DNA of 64,000 bases, from assembly GCA_026018925.1 (NCBI GenBank), contig JAKSZU010000011.1, positions 42,956,141 through 43,020,140 of the forward strand. The letters run 5' to 3'. The DNA comes from Tupaia tana (taxonomy: Eukaryota > Chordata > Mammalia > Scandentia > Tupaiidae). Of the stretch, positions 51,415 to 63,150 are shown one piece after another; the first letter of the stretch is position 1; each line of letters opens with the position of its first letter. A program made the translations under genes and the position numbers. The notes beneath the pieces are model-generated. The model made no database searches, was not told where the DNA came from, and worked only from the letters and a program-made list of their open reading frames with translations.

Positions 51415-52250
51415 ACCATCAGCGGTCACCGTCCCACCGTCCCACACAACAGTCACACTTCTCACCTTTGACCCCCCTAGTCCCAAGTTGCTCTTTCCAT
51501 CCATCCCAGCCCCTCCGGCCTTCACCCCAACTTCACTGGTAGGTCAGAGAGAGAGAACTCCAACTCAAAGGGGCTGAACTCTGCCCTCCGTGTTCTGAGC
51601 ATACCACGCAGCGCTCCCTCCTAACGTGCTTGACAGAATCCAGGCTAAGGGGACTGGGTGGGAGGGGTGGAGGCCAATATAGGAGTGACCTCTGCCAGCT
51701 CTCACTTTTCCTGCTTTGGAGGAATCACTTTCCCTCTCCCGCAGTTCCAATGTCCGACCAGAGAAGGAGTGAAGGGAGGTGGGCAAAGCGGCGAGAGGGA
51801 GAGAGGGAAGGAGGTCCAGGCCCGCCAGCTGCGTCCCATCTGCCTTGGGCAGGCCGCCAGGCAAGGTAAGTGAAACCTGCTGCCCCCCATTAGGAGCTGG
51901 CTCGGTGGCTTTGAAGCGTGATGCAGTGATTACCTCTGAGCTGACTCCTTCTGGGCTGCCAGGGGCCCTGTCCAATGAGGGGACAGGGTGGGGCCTGGGG
52001 GCTGGTTTGGGGTCAGCTCAGTTTGATTCTGGAGCTGAATTAGTAGTGAGAGGGGTGGGAGGAATTAGCAATTTTGGAGTCCAGTTAGATTAACTGGAGC
52101 ATCAAAGTGGGCCGGTTGTTCATTGCGCCCCTCACCATCTGCTCCAGCCGCAGAGCTGGTGCTGCCTCTACCCTGTCGTGCAAGGAGCCCACTGACCCAC
52201 GTCCCTCAGCTCCCCCACCTCCCAGCCCTGTGTGGGTTCTGCTCTTGTAA
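51415..52250. other. Unique sequence, no gene seen
   Basis: Includes 51890-52095, a stretch with GAATTAGTAGTGAG and GGAATTAGCAATTTTGG that is less GC-rich than its flanks and free of repeats. Confidence 0.5.
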
Positions 52251-52264
52251 GAATGGCCTCTCTC

Positions 52265-52716
52265 AGGGCCGGCAGGTGGCGTGGTGGTTAAGGGCTCCGA
52301 CTGCGGTTCGAGTCCTGGACCTGACGGCTTCCTTCTCACTCTCCCTCTCTGGTCAAATTAGAATGGGTAAATAAGGGACCAGCAGTTAGCGTAATGGCTG
52401 TGTTGCTGGACTCCCACGTAGTCGACCGCAGTTCGCGTCCCAGACCCGGTGGCTTAAACTCACGCCGGGCGCGTGTGCGTGCATGCCCAAGATCCCAAGA
52501 GGAGAATGGAGGAGAAGGGATTGTGGCGTGGCCATCCCCCCTGGGGGGTGATTTCTCGCTTTCTGTCTCTCTGTTTCTCTCTGTCTGTCTGGCGAGCACA
52601 CGCGCCCTATAGCAAAAACCTCTCCAAAAAAAAAAAAAAAAAAAGAAGAAGAAGAATGGGTAAATAAATATAAATAAAATAATTAAAAATAAAAATAAAA
52701 AGAAGAAGAAGAAGAA
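52265..52716 (+). repeat. SINE type B, split by a nested type A
   Basis: Head GGGCCGGCAGGTGGCGTGG at 52266, shortened middle, tail beginning at TCAAATTAGAATGGG, then interrupted at 52375-52652 and completed by AAATAAATATAAATAAAATA and a GAA run (about 52700-52718). Outer duplication GAATGGCCTCTCTC at 52251-52264 and 52717-52730. Confidence 0.9.
52375..52652 (+). repeat. SINE type A nested in the tail of a type B SINE
   Basis: Full length with GGGACCAGCAGTTAGCGTAA and AAAAACCTCTCC. Exact 15-base duplication AGAATGGGTAAATAA at 52360-52374 and 52653-52667. Confidence 0.94.
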
Positions 52717-52734
52717 GAATGGCCTCTCTCTTCC

Positions 52735-53240
52735 CTTGACATAGCAGTGGAGCCAGTCAACACCTTCCATCTTCCCATCTGCAGTCTTTTCCTTTCAAAG
52801 GCCACTTGGCCTCCCACTTCCACCCCATGTGGCATCCCTACCTCCTGTCACGGAGCCACAAGATTTGATCAATTCTTTCAAACATAGGTGGCAGGGACTT
52901 CACTTTCCCTGGGAACTGTGTCTTGGAGTACGAGTGCCCAGACTGGGCAGTGCTAAACCCAGATGCTAGAATGGGGAGATCCAAGCCTTGTGACAAGAAC
53001 ACAGCAAAAGAATGCCGGGTAGCCATGGCTCAGGGCAGCCAGCTCCCTGGCTGACTCTAGGGGCCACCCTCTCCCCGCATCTCTGCAGCACCCTGGGCCT
53101 CTTGTAGCTTCCCTCAGGAAGTTCCTCCCAACTCTCAGCTCTGATCCCTCCTAGCCTGAAAGGCTGCAGAGCTGCCCTGTACTTCTGAAGGTTTTGGTCA
53201 TCTTGCTCATCTTTTATCCTGCAGCCAAGGACGGACAAGA
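52735..53240. other. Unique sequence, no gene seen
   Basis: No repeats or coding signals recognised. Confidence 0.5.
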
Positions 53241-53243
53241 TTT

Positions 53244-53476
53244 TTAATTTTTTCTTTAATATTTGCCAAAGAGTGCATGCATTCCCGAGAAAGAGAAAGA
53301 GAGAAAGCATCCCCGGCGGGGGCGTAGGTGATGGCCACAATCCCTTCTCCATTCTCTCTCGGGATTTTGGTCACGCACGCACACACGGCAGCACGCTTTC
53401 CAAGACACCAGCACTCGAACAGTGCAGTCAATTATGTGGGATACAGCTGTCTTACCCGCCATGCTACCAGCTGGCC
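53244..53476 (-). repeat. SINE type C, reversed
   Basis: ATATTTGCCAAAGAGTGC, TCGGGATTTTGGTCACGC, CAGCACTCGAACAGTGC, head CTACCAGCTGGCC. Confidence 0.8.
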
Positions 53477-53544
53477 TCAGGCGAGATGTTTGAAAGAAAA
53501 ATTAAGTCGGGCTGCAGTGTGGCTGGAACAGTGTGAAGTCAGCA

Positions 53545-53700
53545 AGCGGGAAGTAGATGAGGCTTGGGAAACCCTGGGGCCAGTCTACCATTTATTTTCT
53601 GTGTTGCCTTGGGCCAGCCCCTTCCTTGCTCTGAGCCTCCATATCCTCATCTGTAAAATGGACATAAGGTTCCAGTCCCATAGAGTACGCTGAGGAGCCA
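53545..53700 (+). repeat. MIR relic
   Basis: GTGTTGCCTTGGGCCAGC, GAGCCTCCATATCCTCATC, TGTAAAATGGACATAAG. Confidence 0.75.
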
Positions 53701-53704
53701 AGGA

Positions 53705-54540
53705 AGTAGTGAGTGTGGATATACTTTGCACGCCAGGGCGGCTGGAGAGATGTCAATTTGTTTGTTCTGTCTGATGCTGCCGATAGTGGCTTCTGGCCTG
53801 CAGGCTGGAGACCGGATGAGGGGTGGGATGACATTTCAGCACTAGAGACAGCCGGGTCCTTCCTGCTGCAGATAAGAGCCAGAGATGTGACAGGCCTGAG
53901 GCTCCGGGGCAATTCCCACGGGAATCGTGGGGTGAGGAGCAGTCCCAGGCCTAAGCTTATCTTCACTCTGGGCGTCTGGGAAGTGGGGTCGAGTACAATC
54001 GTCTGGGTTGGTTTCCAGCAGGGGAGGGTAAAGGGCATGGAAGCACAGTCTGGACTAAGTCCCAGGAAAGGGAAGACCCCTAATAGGACTCAGGATCTCG
54101 GAGGAGCTGAAGGAGGAGGGCCGTTTTCCAGTCCCACCCATCACGGGCTGGTCTGCTGGGCTGGGGTTCCCTGTGACCGGCCTGGAGATCTAAGAACAGA
54201 AGCCCGAGTCCCAGTTCTTCCTGGACCAGCTCGCTCAGCCCTACTCCAATTGCCGTTGACTGAATGCTTTCCTCCAAGGAGGGAAAAGCTGTGACCTGGG
54301 GGGATCTCCAGTCTGAGGGGGGAAAACGAGGCCAGGCCTGGAAGTCCCCCTATTCTGAGGAGGGAGACATAGTCTCTAGCTGGAGAGGTACTTCCATGCA
54401 GTCGTCCTCGCCTAGACTCTCAGGGGGCCTGGGAGCAGAGACACTGCCTGTGGTGTTGGGGATCTCCTAATCTAAGGGGTTCCCCTGATCAAGCAGGAGC
54501 ATTTCACACCTGGGACAGAAGCAGAAGGGTCACCAGTTGG
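53705..54540. other. Unique sequence, no gene seen
   Basis: Two opposite open frames (53592-54038 minus, 53713-54294 plus) overlap. The plus frame of 193 codons has no recognisable domain and starts without a supported promoter or splice site. Confidence 0.5.
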
Positions 54541-54544
54541 ACAT

Positions 54545-54665
54545 TTTAGACTAGGAGTCAGATTTCAGAAGTGGAAGGTAGCCCAGCGGTCATCGACAGT
54601 TGGGGAAACTGAGGCCCAGAGATTTGCAAGACATGTCCCAAGTCACTCCGGGGTAGATGCAGAGA
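54545..54665 (-). repeat. MIR relic
   Basis: TTGGGGAAACTGAGGCCCAG and GACATGTCCCAAGTCACTCC. Confidence 0.65.
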
Positions 54666-54669
54666 TGGG

Positions 54670-57110
54670 GTTTCAGCAGTTTCTGCCTGATTTCGGGAGC
54701 CTGGCAAATCCCTTCAGTATTCTCTAACTCTCCTCGTGACTGGACTCACACACGGTGCCTTCCTCTCTCGGCTCGTCCTTCCTGCACTGCCTGAGCTCCT
54801 AGGGGAATCAAGGCCAGGTTCTGCCCAGTCCTGGCCCAGCCCAGCCCACAGGGTGCCCGGGAAGGAGGGGGAGATGGGGCATCTCCTGGAGGAGCCAGCA
54901 GGCGAGGAAGTGCTGAGTCGGCACTCAGAGCCCCAGCCACCTCCGTTCCTGATCCATTATTCATCCCTGGGAGAGGCTCTCCCTCCTCCCTGCAGACCCA
55001 GGCCCAGTCTCAGAACTGCCTTGGCCTCCCCTCTTGAACCACCCCCCCCTCCCCCAGCTGGAAACTCTTAAGCAAAAAGGTCGTCAAGATGATTAAATGC
55101 GAACAGATTTTCAGCTCTTTTTCCACTTTAATTAAAAATGTGCTCTCCGTTCAGAGGAAGCTGGAGACGGAACAGCGGCTCCCTGAAGGCCCCTGGGCTG
55201 AAAAGTGAGGGGGAAACACTCAGAGGTGTCTGCAGGTTGGCCCATGGTGGCCTTGGGGTCTGAGACCTGGCCTGGAGCTGCCACGTGCTCAGGCCCTGGT
55301 GAGAGAGGGCTTCAGGGGCCTGCAGGCCACTGGGCACTCGGAACAGAGCCAGACTCAGGCAGGTGAGTAAACAGGCCACCCCCAGACCTGAAACAAGAGT
55401 GACGGGGGGCAGGGGACAGAAGGAATTCCATTTCCACATCCCTTACTATCCGGTAGCCTCCAGTCTAGGGAAGGCGGACAGGTCACTGTGCTCAAGGAGG
55501 GCACAATTTTGGAAAGTTACTTTCAAGGTGGCCTAGAGCAAGCACGGGGGTGGCCCTGTGTATCCGATTGGGTGACTGGAGCCTCAGCAGGCTACCCCAG
55601 GACAGCTTCAGGTACCAAAGCGAGGCCAGGCCCAAGGCAGGATGTGCAGATGCACACGGAAAACCAGCAGGGCGATTGGGAGCAGAGGGAGAAGACTCCA
55701 CCCTGCACTGCCCCCTCCCTCCTTCTCTCCAGGATCAGCAGAGGGGAGTGGAGTGGCAGGGGAAGGGCTTTGGTGGAGACACCTGAGAACATCCGCAGGG
55801 GGGCGGGGGAGCTGGCACAGGCTGCAGGAACAACAGGAGCCCACGGTCCTTGGTCACAGATCCCATTTCCGGTCTGGCCCCAGCCCTTGGCAGGCCCTGG
55901 AGTGAAGCTTCCCCCGAGAGTGTGAGAGGACAGTTGCATTTGAAGTTCCTCGCTGTGTTCCGGACCGCCTCTGCACTCCAGTGGGAGAGGAGACTCAGAA
56001 GAGGCCGCCTGAGCCCCAGAGAAAGGCCTCCCACCACTTCCTGTACCTGCGCTGGGGTGGTCCCACCTGCCTCTCCACTCCAGGTGGGGAGTTGGTCTTT
56101 ATCCCAGGAAGAAAAGTGATTCCTGACTATGAACCCCCAGCATCAGGGACAGCCTAGTGCCCAACCCACCGCCCAGCTTCCTGGTGAGAAAGCAGCTCCC
56201 TGTCACCTCCAGGGAAGGGATCAAACTCCACAGTGGGACACTCAGGACCCTTCCGAGTCCAGTCCCCACGTCTCTCCACTCCTGTCTTACACCATCTTCT
56301 CTGCCACCACCGAGAATTCACTGGAAAAAATGAAGGGAGCCGCCAGTTCGGCAAAACACCCATGGAGCGGGGGAAGAGGAGCAGGCATTGGAGGGGACAC
56401 TGTTGGAGCAAGGGCGCAGGAACACAGGGTTCTGGGCAGCCCGTTGGGAGCAGCAGAGGGAGTGGGGGCGGAGAATGGGCTGAGATGGAGCTAGTCAGAC
56501 ATGGAGGAGAACTCCGAAGGCCCCATTCCCGCTAGGTGATATTTCATTCCCTCCTCTTGAAATGCCCTTCCTATAGGCAACAGGCTCCAAGTCAAAACCT
56601 CCAGCTTCATTGAGAATTTCTTCCTGTCTACCTGTCCTTCCAAACGTTGTGGCGGTCTGGTTATCTCTGGTTCCTGTCATCCCAGTGGGTCTAGCCTCGC
56701 TCTGTGGCTACTTTGGTAGACCAGATGTCTATGTCCATGCCTTGAGTCAGGCCATTCCCATTTTCCCAGTTTTGCTACGTAGCAAAATGTCACCCAGACC
56801 AGCAGCATGGCACGTGCTTCTCCAGAAAGGACCTTGAGCAGGGGAGGAGATGGGGTGCGGGCCTGGAACTAGTTGGATGGGAGATCTGGGACCTGGAGCC
56901 TTGACAGCCCGAGTCCCCTTCTTCTTAGAAGCAGTGATTCACCCAAGCAGCCCCCATGCCTCTGGCCTTCCCGCCTTCGTTCTACTTTCAGAAAACCCAG
57001 GGACTCCGTGGCAGGGAGTAGCCTATTTTGACAGAGTCCAAATGGAGCATTGTGGGGAGGGGTGGCTGATAGGCCGTGAAGCGTGTCTCTGTTGGCGGGC
57101 ACTGCATTGC
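54670..57110. other. NGFR 5' flank, unique; no gene seen
   Basis: Contains a short AT-rich block at 55080-55150 (AAGATGATTAAATGCGAAC, CCACTTTAATTAAAAATG) in GC-rich surroundings, which could be conserved. The remaining open frames overlap on both strands and look random. Confidence 0.5.
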
Positions 57111-57114
57111 CCGG

Positions 57115-57560
57115 AACTCGCTATTCCTCCCCAGTGTTAATTATCAAAATTAACCGAACACTATAAATAACCCAACTCAGAGACTTGAAGAGCCTCACTT
57201 CTAATTAATTCATTTCCAATCAAGACACTTCTACGCCCCCCTACCCTAGAATCTGAGGGAGGGGCACCTCATTGTGTAGCTTTTCAAATATCGAATCCCA
57301 CTGTCCCTCTTGCTCCGGAGCTTTCAATGTTCATAGAAAAGAGAGCAAGGAGGAAAAAGCGTGCAGCTTCCTTGGAAGGGGGAGCATATAAATAATCCCA
57401 TATTGGTGCATTTGATGGACGACATTCGTGTCTAGATTGGCTTTTGTTGGGATGAGGAGACGGGGAGGGTGGGGGAGGGTGGTGGAGACTTCCATCTGCC
57501 GCCTCCTTTACTGGGCAATAAATTTTAAAGCAAGACTGTGAGTACAGTCCAAGGCCTCCG
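57115..57560. promoter_or_regulatory. AT-rich island with MEF2- and homeodomain-like motifs, candidate enhancer
   Basis: GTTAATTATCAAAATTAACC (palindrome-like), CTATAAATAA (matches the MEF2 consensus), CTAATTAATTCATTTCC, CATATAAATAATCCC and CCATATTGG lie in about 300 bp without repeats, some 10 kb upstream of NGFR. Function is inference. Confidence 0.35.
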
Positions 57561-57564
57561 TGTT

Positions 57565-58310
57565 GGCTGGAGCTGGGGAGACTGATCGATAGAGGAGGAG
57601 GAGGGATGGGGAAGGGGAAAGAGAGAGAGATGGAGGGAGAAAGAAAGAAAACGCAAGCTCTAGGATAAATGCAGACTGGGGCGAAGGGGAAGGAGAAAGG
57701 AGAAAGACCAGGAGAGAGGAAGAAAGATAGGACACTGCATGGAGGAAGAGAGAGGAGTGGCCGGGAGGGAAAAGAGAGGAGTGTGCTCATCCCCATCTTG
57801 CACCGAGCTCCCTGCAGGAGACCCCGTGAGTTGCACGGGACTGTTCTGTCTTGCATCCAGCTGCTTCTCATCGAGATCCTCCCTTGCCTCCTCTCCAGCA
57901 CCTGTTGTCCTCCTTTGAGGACATGTGGCCTTTGTACCCCATCCATGCATCTTGGCGGCCCCCAGCAGCCAGGCCCTGGCTCCTGGCTCCCAGCCTGGGG
58001 TGAAGGGACTCAGACCAGGAACACACAGGCCTTCTTCTCATGGGGTATGCTCGTCATCTTCCTGGACCCCCAACCTGCGAGCCATGGGCCTGGAAAAGGG
58101 GCATATGGGATAGGAGAGAAGCGTGGAGAGAGACAGAAAGAAGAAAGGAGGGGAAGACAACCAAGGCCGAGAAGAGAGGAAAGACAGAAAGACTGAGAGG
58201 CAGACAGAAAGACAGAATGGGAAAGTGGAGAGGAGAGACGGCTTTGGCTCATTGGCCCTTGGTCCAGAGCACAGGGCTGGCTGGAGCTGGGGGCCAGGAG
58301 GCCAGTGCAC
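57565..58310. other. Purine-rich stretch, no gene seen
   Basis: GA-rich plus strand at 57590-57780 and 58100-58230, giving low-complexity open frames on both strands. Confidence 0.5.
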
Positions 58311-58314
58311 AGTG

Positions 58315-58510
58315 CGCTCTGTTGAGCACAATGACCTTGGGTGAGTGACTTCTGTCTGAGCTTTGGCTTGCTCTACCCTTCTGCAAAACCATGGTCACAT
58401 CAGCCCTTTCCTCCTCCTAAGGTGGTTGTGAAGATTAAGTGGGGTTAAATGGGAACAAAACTCTTAACAACGGTTTGGCACAAAATGCACGCTCAAGTCA
58501 AAATAGCTGT
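58315..58510 (+). repeat. MIR relic
   Basis: GACCTTGGGTGAGTGACTTC, GGTGGTTGTGAAGATTAAGT, GGTTTGGCACAAAATGC. Confidence 0.75.
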
Positions 58511-58514
58511 TGTT

Positions 58515-58668
58515 GGGGCCAGCAGGTGGAGTGGTGGTTAAGGCTCTGGACACTGCCGCATGGCTGACCTTGGTTTGAGTCCTGGACCTGGTGACTTGCT
58601 TTCTCTCTCTCTCTCTCTCTGGTCAAATTAAAATGAATGAATGAATAATTCTTTTTCTAAAGAGAGAG
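58515..58668 (+). repeat. SINE type B
   Basis: GGGGCCAGCAGGTGGAGTGG head, GGTTTGAGTCCTGGACC, CT tract, GGTCAAATTAAAATGAATGA tail. Exact duplication AGCTGTTGTT at 58505-58514 and 58669-58678. Confidence 0.93.
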
Positions 58669-58679
58669 AGCTGTTGTTA

Positions 58680-59830
58680 CTAGTACGAGCACAGAAGTAC
58701 TCGCCCTCAGAGTAGCACTGGTTTGACCTTCCTCGTCTCACCCCCTGTTGTGAGTACAGTCAGGTGGGTCTTTGTACCCTTGCTCACCAGACTGGGCCTC
58801 CCCAAGGGCAAGGCTGTGTCCCCTACCCTTGGTTGGGGACTTTCTGGACTGTTTCTTCCATCCAGCTGGGGATCCCCCTGAAGGGGGTACAGTGGGGATT
58901 TTCTTTTTTCCTGTGAGTGCTCCACCCCACCCCTTCATGGTCAGAGGGTCCTGGCATAGAGCAGGTAGTTGGCAGATGGGGTCCCTGGGGAAGCCAAGGC
59001 TTGGGGGGCCTGACTAGCTGGTCCCTTTGCTCTCCCCACCTCCAGCCACCTCCCTTTGGGTACACTCTACCTAGGCTGCCTCCAGCTTCAACTCCCTCAA
59101 CTCCAGCTAAGTTAAGGGACGGGCAGTTAGGGACGGTGGCCCTCTTCCATCTACCTCCTGTCCCCAGGCCTCTCCTTTCAGTGTACTGTTGGGAGCCGGC
59201 CCCTTGGGCAATCTGAAATCCATTAGTCCTCTCCCTGGTTCTCATTACTGCAGCCCAGGCAGCTTCGGAAACGTGTAATTTCCCCAGCGGCTTTCTCCCC
59301 TTCCTCGGCCTTTTGGGGTCCCTCTCCATCCCACTCCTCCTTGGAGGCCCCTCCTCCAGAGGGCTAGTAGTAGAGGATGGAGTTGCTCCAGCTCTATGGG
59401 GGGCCTGTGGTGTGACCTTCAATCTCAGCCCAACTCTGGCTCTGGTGAGGAGAATGCCATGTTTCTTCCTAAGTGACAATGGACTCTTATTTCACATCCT
59501 CCTTCCCCCTGGGCTTCCTCTCATCACCTCCACTCCAGTAGATGCCCCCCAAGTCTGAGAGAGAGGGCTGTGGGCTGCACCATTGGATCCCAGCAGAAGG
59601 CTCTCGTGGAGCCAGCCTTGTGCCTGGCACTGAGGAGGCAAGCAGGAATGAATGAACTTCACAAAAGGGCACACAGACGATGAACGAGGACAATGAGGAC
59701 AGGTCAGCCGGGCGGGCAGAGAACTCCACGTGGACAGCTCTACAGCTGATGACGCCCACTCCTCACCCCTGCCTACCTCTCCAGCCTCAGCCTCTCACCA
59801 GGTCTCCTTTTGGACTGTGTATCTTCCTCC
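58680..59830. other. Unique sequence, no gene seen
   Basis: The block at 59195-59290 (CCATTAGTCC, CTCATTACTGCAG, CGTGTAATTTCC) is repeat-free and might be conserved. A minus frame of 218 codons (58823-59479) is Arg/Gly/Pro-rich and has no domain. Confidence 0.5.
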
Positions 59831-59834
59831 TCCT

Positions 59835-60060
59835 CCTTCACAACCTAGCCCGTGCCTCGCTTCCTCCAGGAAGCCCTTCATCTTGCTGCAGCCCGGGTGG
59901 CCAGTGTAGACCTCAAACACCCTGCACCTCCTAGTACACTGTGGTACGCTCAGTGATTCCCTTCGCTCTCTGGAGTGAAGCCCCTTGGGACAGGGATTGG
60001 TCATGTCTGTTGTCTGGGTGTCCCCTCTCTCACACATCCTCAGTAACTGTGTGAACGAAT
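59835..60060 (+). repeat. L2-like relic
   Basis: GCTTCCTCCAGGAAGCCCTT, TGGGACAGGGATTGGTCATG, CTCAGTAACTGTGTGAACG agree with the L2 3' end order. Confidence 0.6.
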
Positions 60061-60109
60061 GCAATGGGTAAGTAAGGGAGGCAGGGAGAAATGATGGACC
60101 GATGGCAGC

Positions 60110-60400
60110 TTAAACAAACACGGACAGAGAATCAGGGAGGTAAAAGAAGGCTCGTCCCTCTGTGAACTTTATGTAGCCATTAAAAACCATAATTAGGTAG
60201 TAAAGGCCAGCACAGGGAGAGTAAGAATAAAAAAAAAAAAATGTGGAATTGCAGCTCTATCTAAATTCATTATGCTGCGTGCTTAAGGGCCAGAAGGGAG
60301 CAATTGCATGTGTTTTTTTCCTTTTAAACAGCCCTCCTTTAATGTTGGATTACTGTGTTTACAATTCAAAAGTGACTTTGTAAGGACTCTCTGATGCCAA
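60110..60400. promoter_or_regulatory. AT-rich island, candidate conserved regulatory element
   Basis: TTTATGTAGCCATTAAAAAC, CCATAATTAGGTAG, CTAAATTCATTATGCTGC, GGAGCAATTGCATGTG and CCTTTAATGTTGGATTACTG within 290 bp, with an A13 run but no transposon body. About 13 kb upstream of NGFR. Function is inference. Confidence 0.35.
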
Positions 60401-60879
60401 TGAGCGCAGGGAGGAATCCTCAGATAAACTGGAGGGACTGCAGGCAGGGGGCTTCCCCCCACCCCTTCTCAGGTCTCTGGTTCCTTATTGCTTCTTCTCC
60501 CTCCCCTCCCACACCTTCCCCTGCTCTGCTGGGGAAGGGAAAGAGCACCCTGCTTTCAGGGGAGGGCAGTTGCAGAGCCTAAACAGCCTTGATTAAGTGT
60601 CTAAATAGACAGGCCTGGGCAGTGCCCAGCTGGAGTGTGGCAGACATTGTCCCTGCCCTCTGGGGCTTCCTGGATGATCCAGACATACAGATGGAGACAG
60701 ACACGGTTGGACAGCCAGCGTTAAGAATAAAACAAAATGTGCAATCAAATTCTATGTGTGCCCACGTGTTTATAAGGTGACTCTCGGTCCTCTCTACCTG
60801 GTGAACTCCTATTCACCCTTCAAGGCCCAATTCATTTATCCAATCATTTGTCATGAACCTCTGTTGCCAAGTACCACTT

Positions 60880-61375
60880 CCTAGGTTTTTGCTTATGGGA
60901 AGCCTCCTCTTCACAGCTCTTTCTTGGGAGAAGCTTACGTTCACTCCATCTTTACCTGGCTGCCCACTCTGGGGGAGTCGTGTGACTGGAAGCTTTGTTA
61001 ATAAGCATATACAATACCCCTGGCCATCTGATTGGTTCAGAGATGGGGCATGTCATTCAAGCCACCCAATGAAATTCCTAGGCTTCCTTTGGGAATACAG
61101 GGAAAGAAATTCTGTCTTCGGTTTGGAGATGCCCAACTAGAATATTGTAAGCCCTTTTACCATCCCCTGGGCAGAGCCATGCAGGAAGAAAGCAGAGCCA
61201 CCAGAGGCTCAGCGGCATTTAGCACCTACCCCTACCTTTGCCTAGGCCTTGAGCCTAACCCTACCAGAACATAGAAATCATGTTGACCGATAAGTTCTCT
61301 TGTTTATTGGTTAAGCCAGTTTGAGATGGCTTTCTGTCCCTCGCAACCCCAAAGCTCCTGACTAACACACCATTC
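60880..61375 (+). repeat. Old interspersed repeat, possibly LTR-derived
   Basis: Ends GGTTAAGCCAGTTTGAGATG then CTCGCAACCCCAAAGCTCC and CTGACTAACAC, a wording I associate with ancient mammalian repeat ends; internal CCATCTGATTGGTTCAG also fits. Family not assigned. Confidence 0.4.
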
Positions 61376-61379
61376 ATTT

Positions 61380-62095
61380 ATTATAGTTTTTGCTCTCTGC
61401 TGGGAGAGAGCCAAAGTTGACTAGAGCCCAGCCCCGACTTCAAGGAGCCAGAGCCTCCCAGCCTTGTCCAAACGCTGCTTCTCCGCCCCCTATCCTGTGC
61501 TCCCTGAAGTCTGTCCACTCTAGTTATTCCACAAGTCTTCAATGGCTTCCTACTTCTTGAGTTCTTTGCTGATGGGCACCATATTGGCAAGTCCCGGGTG
61601 CCTAGGTAATACCTGACCCGTACGAATGACTTGTATTTGTTGAATGAATGAAAGTGTGTTTTTCTGTGTGTTTGTGTGGGCTGGGATGTGGGCGTGCATA
61701 GCAGGGAGAAGTACAATATAATCTAGGGCCCATAGCAGAGGAGAGGATTCTGGAAGCTTCTAGATCAAACTAGCTCAGCCAGAAGAGCCAGCCCCCTGCT
61801 GTGACCGATCTAGTAAACCTTCCAGCAGAAGCATCTGGGAGTATCCCTGTCTCTGCCAATCCTGAAAACCCAGCTTTGGAAGTTCTGCCCCTTTCTAAGC
61901 CCTCCCCCCATAGTGTCCCACCTGGGCCTCGATGAGGGTTAGCACCTCTGCCTCTCAGGCTAATGAACTCATTCTTTACGTCGCTCACCTCCTCAGGGCC
62001 ACTGTGGGGACAGGGTGAAGGGGGTGGGTTCATGGACTGACAACCAGGCCTCGGGTGAGTGAAAACTCCCAGCAGTTCTCCTGACTTTTCTGCTG
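61380..62095. other. Unique sequence, no gene seen
   Basis: No repeat body or coding signal recognised. Confidence 0.45.
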
Positions 62096-62114
62096 CTTCA
62101 GAAATAAACATCAA

Positions 62115-62380
62115 GGGCAGGCCTACTCGTAACCTACTGGCTAAGGAGGCCCATTCTCACATGGTTGACTGCAACTCGAACCCCGCTCTGACGGCTTGCA
62201 AAACACACTGGGCGTGTATGTGTGTGTACCCCAAATCCAGACAGGACTGAGGAATGGAAAAGGGATTGCAGCATGACCACACCCATTGAGGGGTGCTTTC
62301 TCCCCCTCCCTCTCTTTGTCTCTCTGTCTCTCTCCGGTGACTGCATGAGCTCTCTGGCAATGAAAAAATAAAAAGAAAAA
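62115..62380 (+). repeat. SINE type C
   Basis: GGGCAGGCCTACTCGTAACC head, GCAACTCGAACCCCGC B box, CCAAATCCAGACAGGAC body, CTCTCTGGCAATGAAAAAAT tail. Exact duplication AGAAATAAACATCAA at 62100-62114 and 62381-62395. Confidence 0.9.
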
Positions 62381-62444
62381 AGAAATAAACATCAAAATCC
62401 TTTGATGATTTTTTTTTTCTCCAATTGTGTTGCAACATGAGTTC

Positions 62445-62600
62445 TTAACTGGGGGTCAGATGACCTAAGTTCTGATTCCATCCTTGCCATCACCCAGGGG
62501 TGACCTTAGAAACGCCATTTTCTCTCGCTGAACCTCAGGTCCCCATCTGAAAACTGAGGGACAGGGCTGGCTGCTGCGCCTTCCAGCTCCTGGCCAGATA
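62445..62600 (+). repeat. MIR relic
   Basis: GTTCTGATTCCATCCTTGCC, CGCTGAACCTCAGGTCCCC, CATCTGAAAACTGAGGG. Confidence 0.65.
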
Positions 62601-62984
62601 GTCCCGTTTCTGGGATGGCGTCTCCTCTACCTTACAGGTGGAGGCCCGGAGGCGTGGAGGCTGGGAGACGTGGAGGCAGCTCATTCATATCCCTCAGCAC
62701 AAATTCTACAGCTGCCCAAAGGCCTTCTGGAGAAGCCTCACCCCTCCCTCACCTGGGGCTGCCACCTTGGATGAAGGACCAGCCCTCAGCCTAGCAAGGA
62801 CAGTCCTCTGGTGACAATCCTCCAGGCTGAGTCTCCTGATGGCCTGACTCCCCTCCTGTCCTTCCACCATCCACACTCCTGGTGTGGCAGCACACGTGGC
62901 CCCCGTCTCTTTCCCTGACGGAGCCTGTCCTCTCTGGGAGCGAGACTCTACTCTGTAGGATTGCCTCCTTCCTTCCACACCTTC

Positions 62985-63150
62985 TCCCTCTCCCTGTCTC
63001 TGCCTTTCTTTGCTCTTCTTTCTTTTCTCCCATCCCGTCAGAATATGAGCACTTGCGCGTGTCCAGCATGTTTTTCAAGCCCTTGGAGCTAGGACTCAAA
63101 CCCTAGTGGGCCACGTGGCTTCCTCTGCACAGGGCTAAGGAGCCAGCCCT
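62985..63150 (-). repeat. SINE type C, partial, reversed
   Basis: CATGTTTTTCAAGCCCTTGG, GGACTCAAACCCTAG B box, head AGGAGCCAGCCCTGC. The tail side is merged with a pyrimidine-rich tract. Confidence 0.6.

Noticed and set aside
53713..54294. 193-codon plus-strand frame
   Set aside because: No domain, splice signal or promoter; overlapped by an equally open frame on the other strand.
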